Shown one piece after another: positions 62,900 to 64,000 of a stretch of DNA of 64,000 bases; within the stretch, counting starts at the first letter, position 1; every line of letters begins with the position of its first letter. Source of the stretch: Gracilaria gracilis (taxonomy: Eukaryota > Rhodophyta > Florideophyceae > Gracilariales > Gracilariaceae); the NCBI GenBank assembly GCA_030374805.1, contig JARGSG010000251.1, positions 164,242 to 228,241 of the forward strand. Reading direction: 5' to 3'. The notes beneath the pieces were generated by a model, which worked only from the letters and a program-made list of their open reading frames with translations, did no database searches and was not told the DNA's origin. The position numbers and the translations under genes are program-made.

Positions 62900-64000
62900 T
62901 CAGCTGCAATCCATTCCGAAGTCGTACTCATCATCATAAAACTCCTCATCCATCTGTTTCTTATCTACAGCGTTTCTTCTATCAGGATCAAGATCATCTT
63001 CGTCATCAGAACAGTAGAGTACAGATGGAATTTCTTGCATTTGAACAGAAGGCGCTGCGTTCAAGCATCTCAAGTTCTCCATGATTTTCTCGGTGACTTT
63101 TCCAACGTAGCTTGGTGTATTATGGTTTTTGACAGCTTTATCGGCCGAGAAGTGCAGCTTGTGGTCGGGGGCAAAGTACTCCCAATAGTCATTATACGGG
63201 ATGCGGTCATCCGGAACTGTGCTGAGGAGAACACCAGTTTCATATACCCAACAGCGAGCTACGTTGCACATATTGTAGCCCCCCACCACCCAACAACAAG
63301 GTTGGAATATTGAAGTCTTTCACAAACTGTACGCAGTTCGCATGCCCCTTGATAGTCATGTTGAAAGATCCCAAGGAATCGTTCGCCCAGCCCATCCACT
63401 CCACACTGCAAGACAATTGCTGATGGGCGGAACAATTCAATGACTTTCCGAACAACTAGCCTGAAAGCATTCTCGTAACTCTGGTCATTCATGCCGTTCT
63501 TTAGCGGAAAGTTTACGGCGTAGTATTCTCTGTTCCCAAACCCTTTGTCCCAAACTGAGCCGGTGCCAGGGAAGAAATTGTCCCCGTATTTGTGAAAGGA
63601 GACAGTCATAACCCGATCAGTGACATAAAATGCCTCCTCAACTCCATCGCCATGGTGAAGGTCAATATCAATATACAGTACCCGAGGAAAGTACTTGAAC
63701 AGCTCGAGAATGGCCAAGACAATGTCATTAGTGTAACAAAACCCAGAAGCTTCGAACTTCTTCGCATGATGCAGACCTCCTGGCCAATTAATGACGATGT
63801 CCGACGTGCCACTAATAAGTTTTCGAGCCCGGTCAATGCTTCCACCAGTATACAACTGACAAAACTCAAAAAGGCCATCAAACAAAGGGCAGTTCTCGTT
63901 CTTACCCACATTGAACCGAGAAAGTTCTTTTCTGAACTGACGACGATTGTCAGGCGTAACGCGCGAAAGGAAGTTGATGTACTCAGATGAATGAAACTGT
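62900..64000 (-). CDS. Class I histone deacetylase, Rpd3/HDAC1 type (partial, two frame breaks)
   Basis: The 5' end lies beyond the window; the frame is open to the last base and starts [20 protein letters not shown], the conserved region after the first 60-70 residues. Class I HDACs remove acetyl groups from histone tails. The active site is visible: [19 protein letters not shown] with the His pair, [19 protein letters not shown] with the zinc ligands, and QCGVD with the later Asp. [20 protein letters not shown] and [15 protein letters not shown] complete the fold, and an acidic tail follows. Frame changes occur at 63370-63372 (CCC) and 63279-63284 (six C on plus); deleting one base at each restores a perfect HDAC alignment ([29 protein letters not shown]). 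Confidence 0.92.

Noticed and set aside
1..64000. CRISPR array, tRNA or rRNA genes
   Set aside because: No regularly spaced direct repeats. B-box-like words (for example near 5795 and 30553) lie inside protein genes and lack a cloverleaf.

Overview
The window is nuclear DNA from a plastid-bearing eukaryote with compact, intron-poor genes. The evidence is many eukaryotic housekeeping genes (MCM5, XPC/Rad4, ERCC1, symplekin, Rpn3, class I HDAC, UTP18, ZNHIT1, COX5B) beside genes for plastid-type proteins (plastid EF-P, an STN7/STN8-like kinase, an UPF0301/AlgH protein, plant-like GNAT proteins). Most genes are single long ORFs; clear GT-AG introns are short (85 nt in Rpn3, 100 nt in the AlgH gene, 121 nt in a secreted-protein gene). 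A red alga fits best, but this is inference from architecture and not proven by any single gene.

Layout. 0-6.6 kb: end of a GNAT gene, COX5B, XPC/Rad4, a gap holding a perfect 55-nt palindrome, and a SAM-carrier-like mitochondrial carrier. 6.6-16.6 kb: a gene-poor island of low-complexity DNA (G22, C22, GC dinucleotide and GCC/GGC triplet tracts, AACCAACCC blocks, then more than 2 kb of interrupted CA repeat). It holds at most one or two genes, the best being a putative tail-anchored protein on the minus strand. 16.6-31.3 kb: MCM5, a membrane RING protein, UTP18, a plastid GNAT-like protein, an SLX9-like protein, an STN-like kinase, EF-P and an amidase. 32.1-48.4 kb: symplekin, an ER-type Hsp70 nucleotide exchange factor, a plastid zinc-ribbon membrane protein, Rpn3, AlgH, a two-domain glycosyltransferase and an AAA ATPase. 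48.4-64 kb: sparse DNA with a small secreted-protein gene and a short fragment, then a 6.3-kb disrupted Sec16-like gene with WGxW repeats, ZNHIT1, ERCC1 and the start-less end of a class I histone deacetylase.

Functional themes are nucleotide excision repair (XPC, ERCC1), chromatin (HDAC, ZNHIT1), RNA 3'-end and rRNA processing (symplekin, UTP18, SLX9-like) and secretion (Sec16-like, NEF, glycosyltransferase). They look like chance neighbours and not an operon-like unit.

Quality warning. In 51-64 kb nearly every conserved gene (Sec16-like, ERCC1, HDAC, a small fragment) is broken by single-base shifts, most of which fall in homopolymers and can be read through by one added or removed base; symplekin has two more. 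This looks more like uncorrected sequence error than gene decay. No tRNA, rRNA, CRISPR array or intact transposon was recognised.
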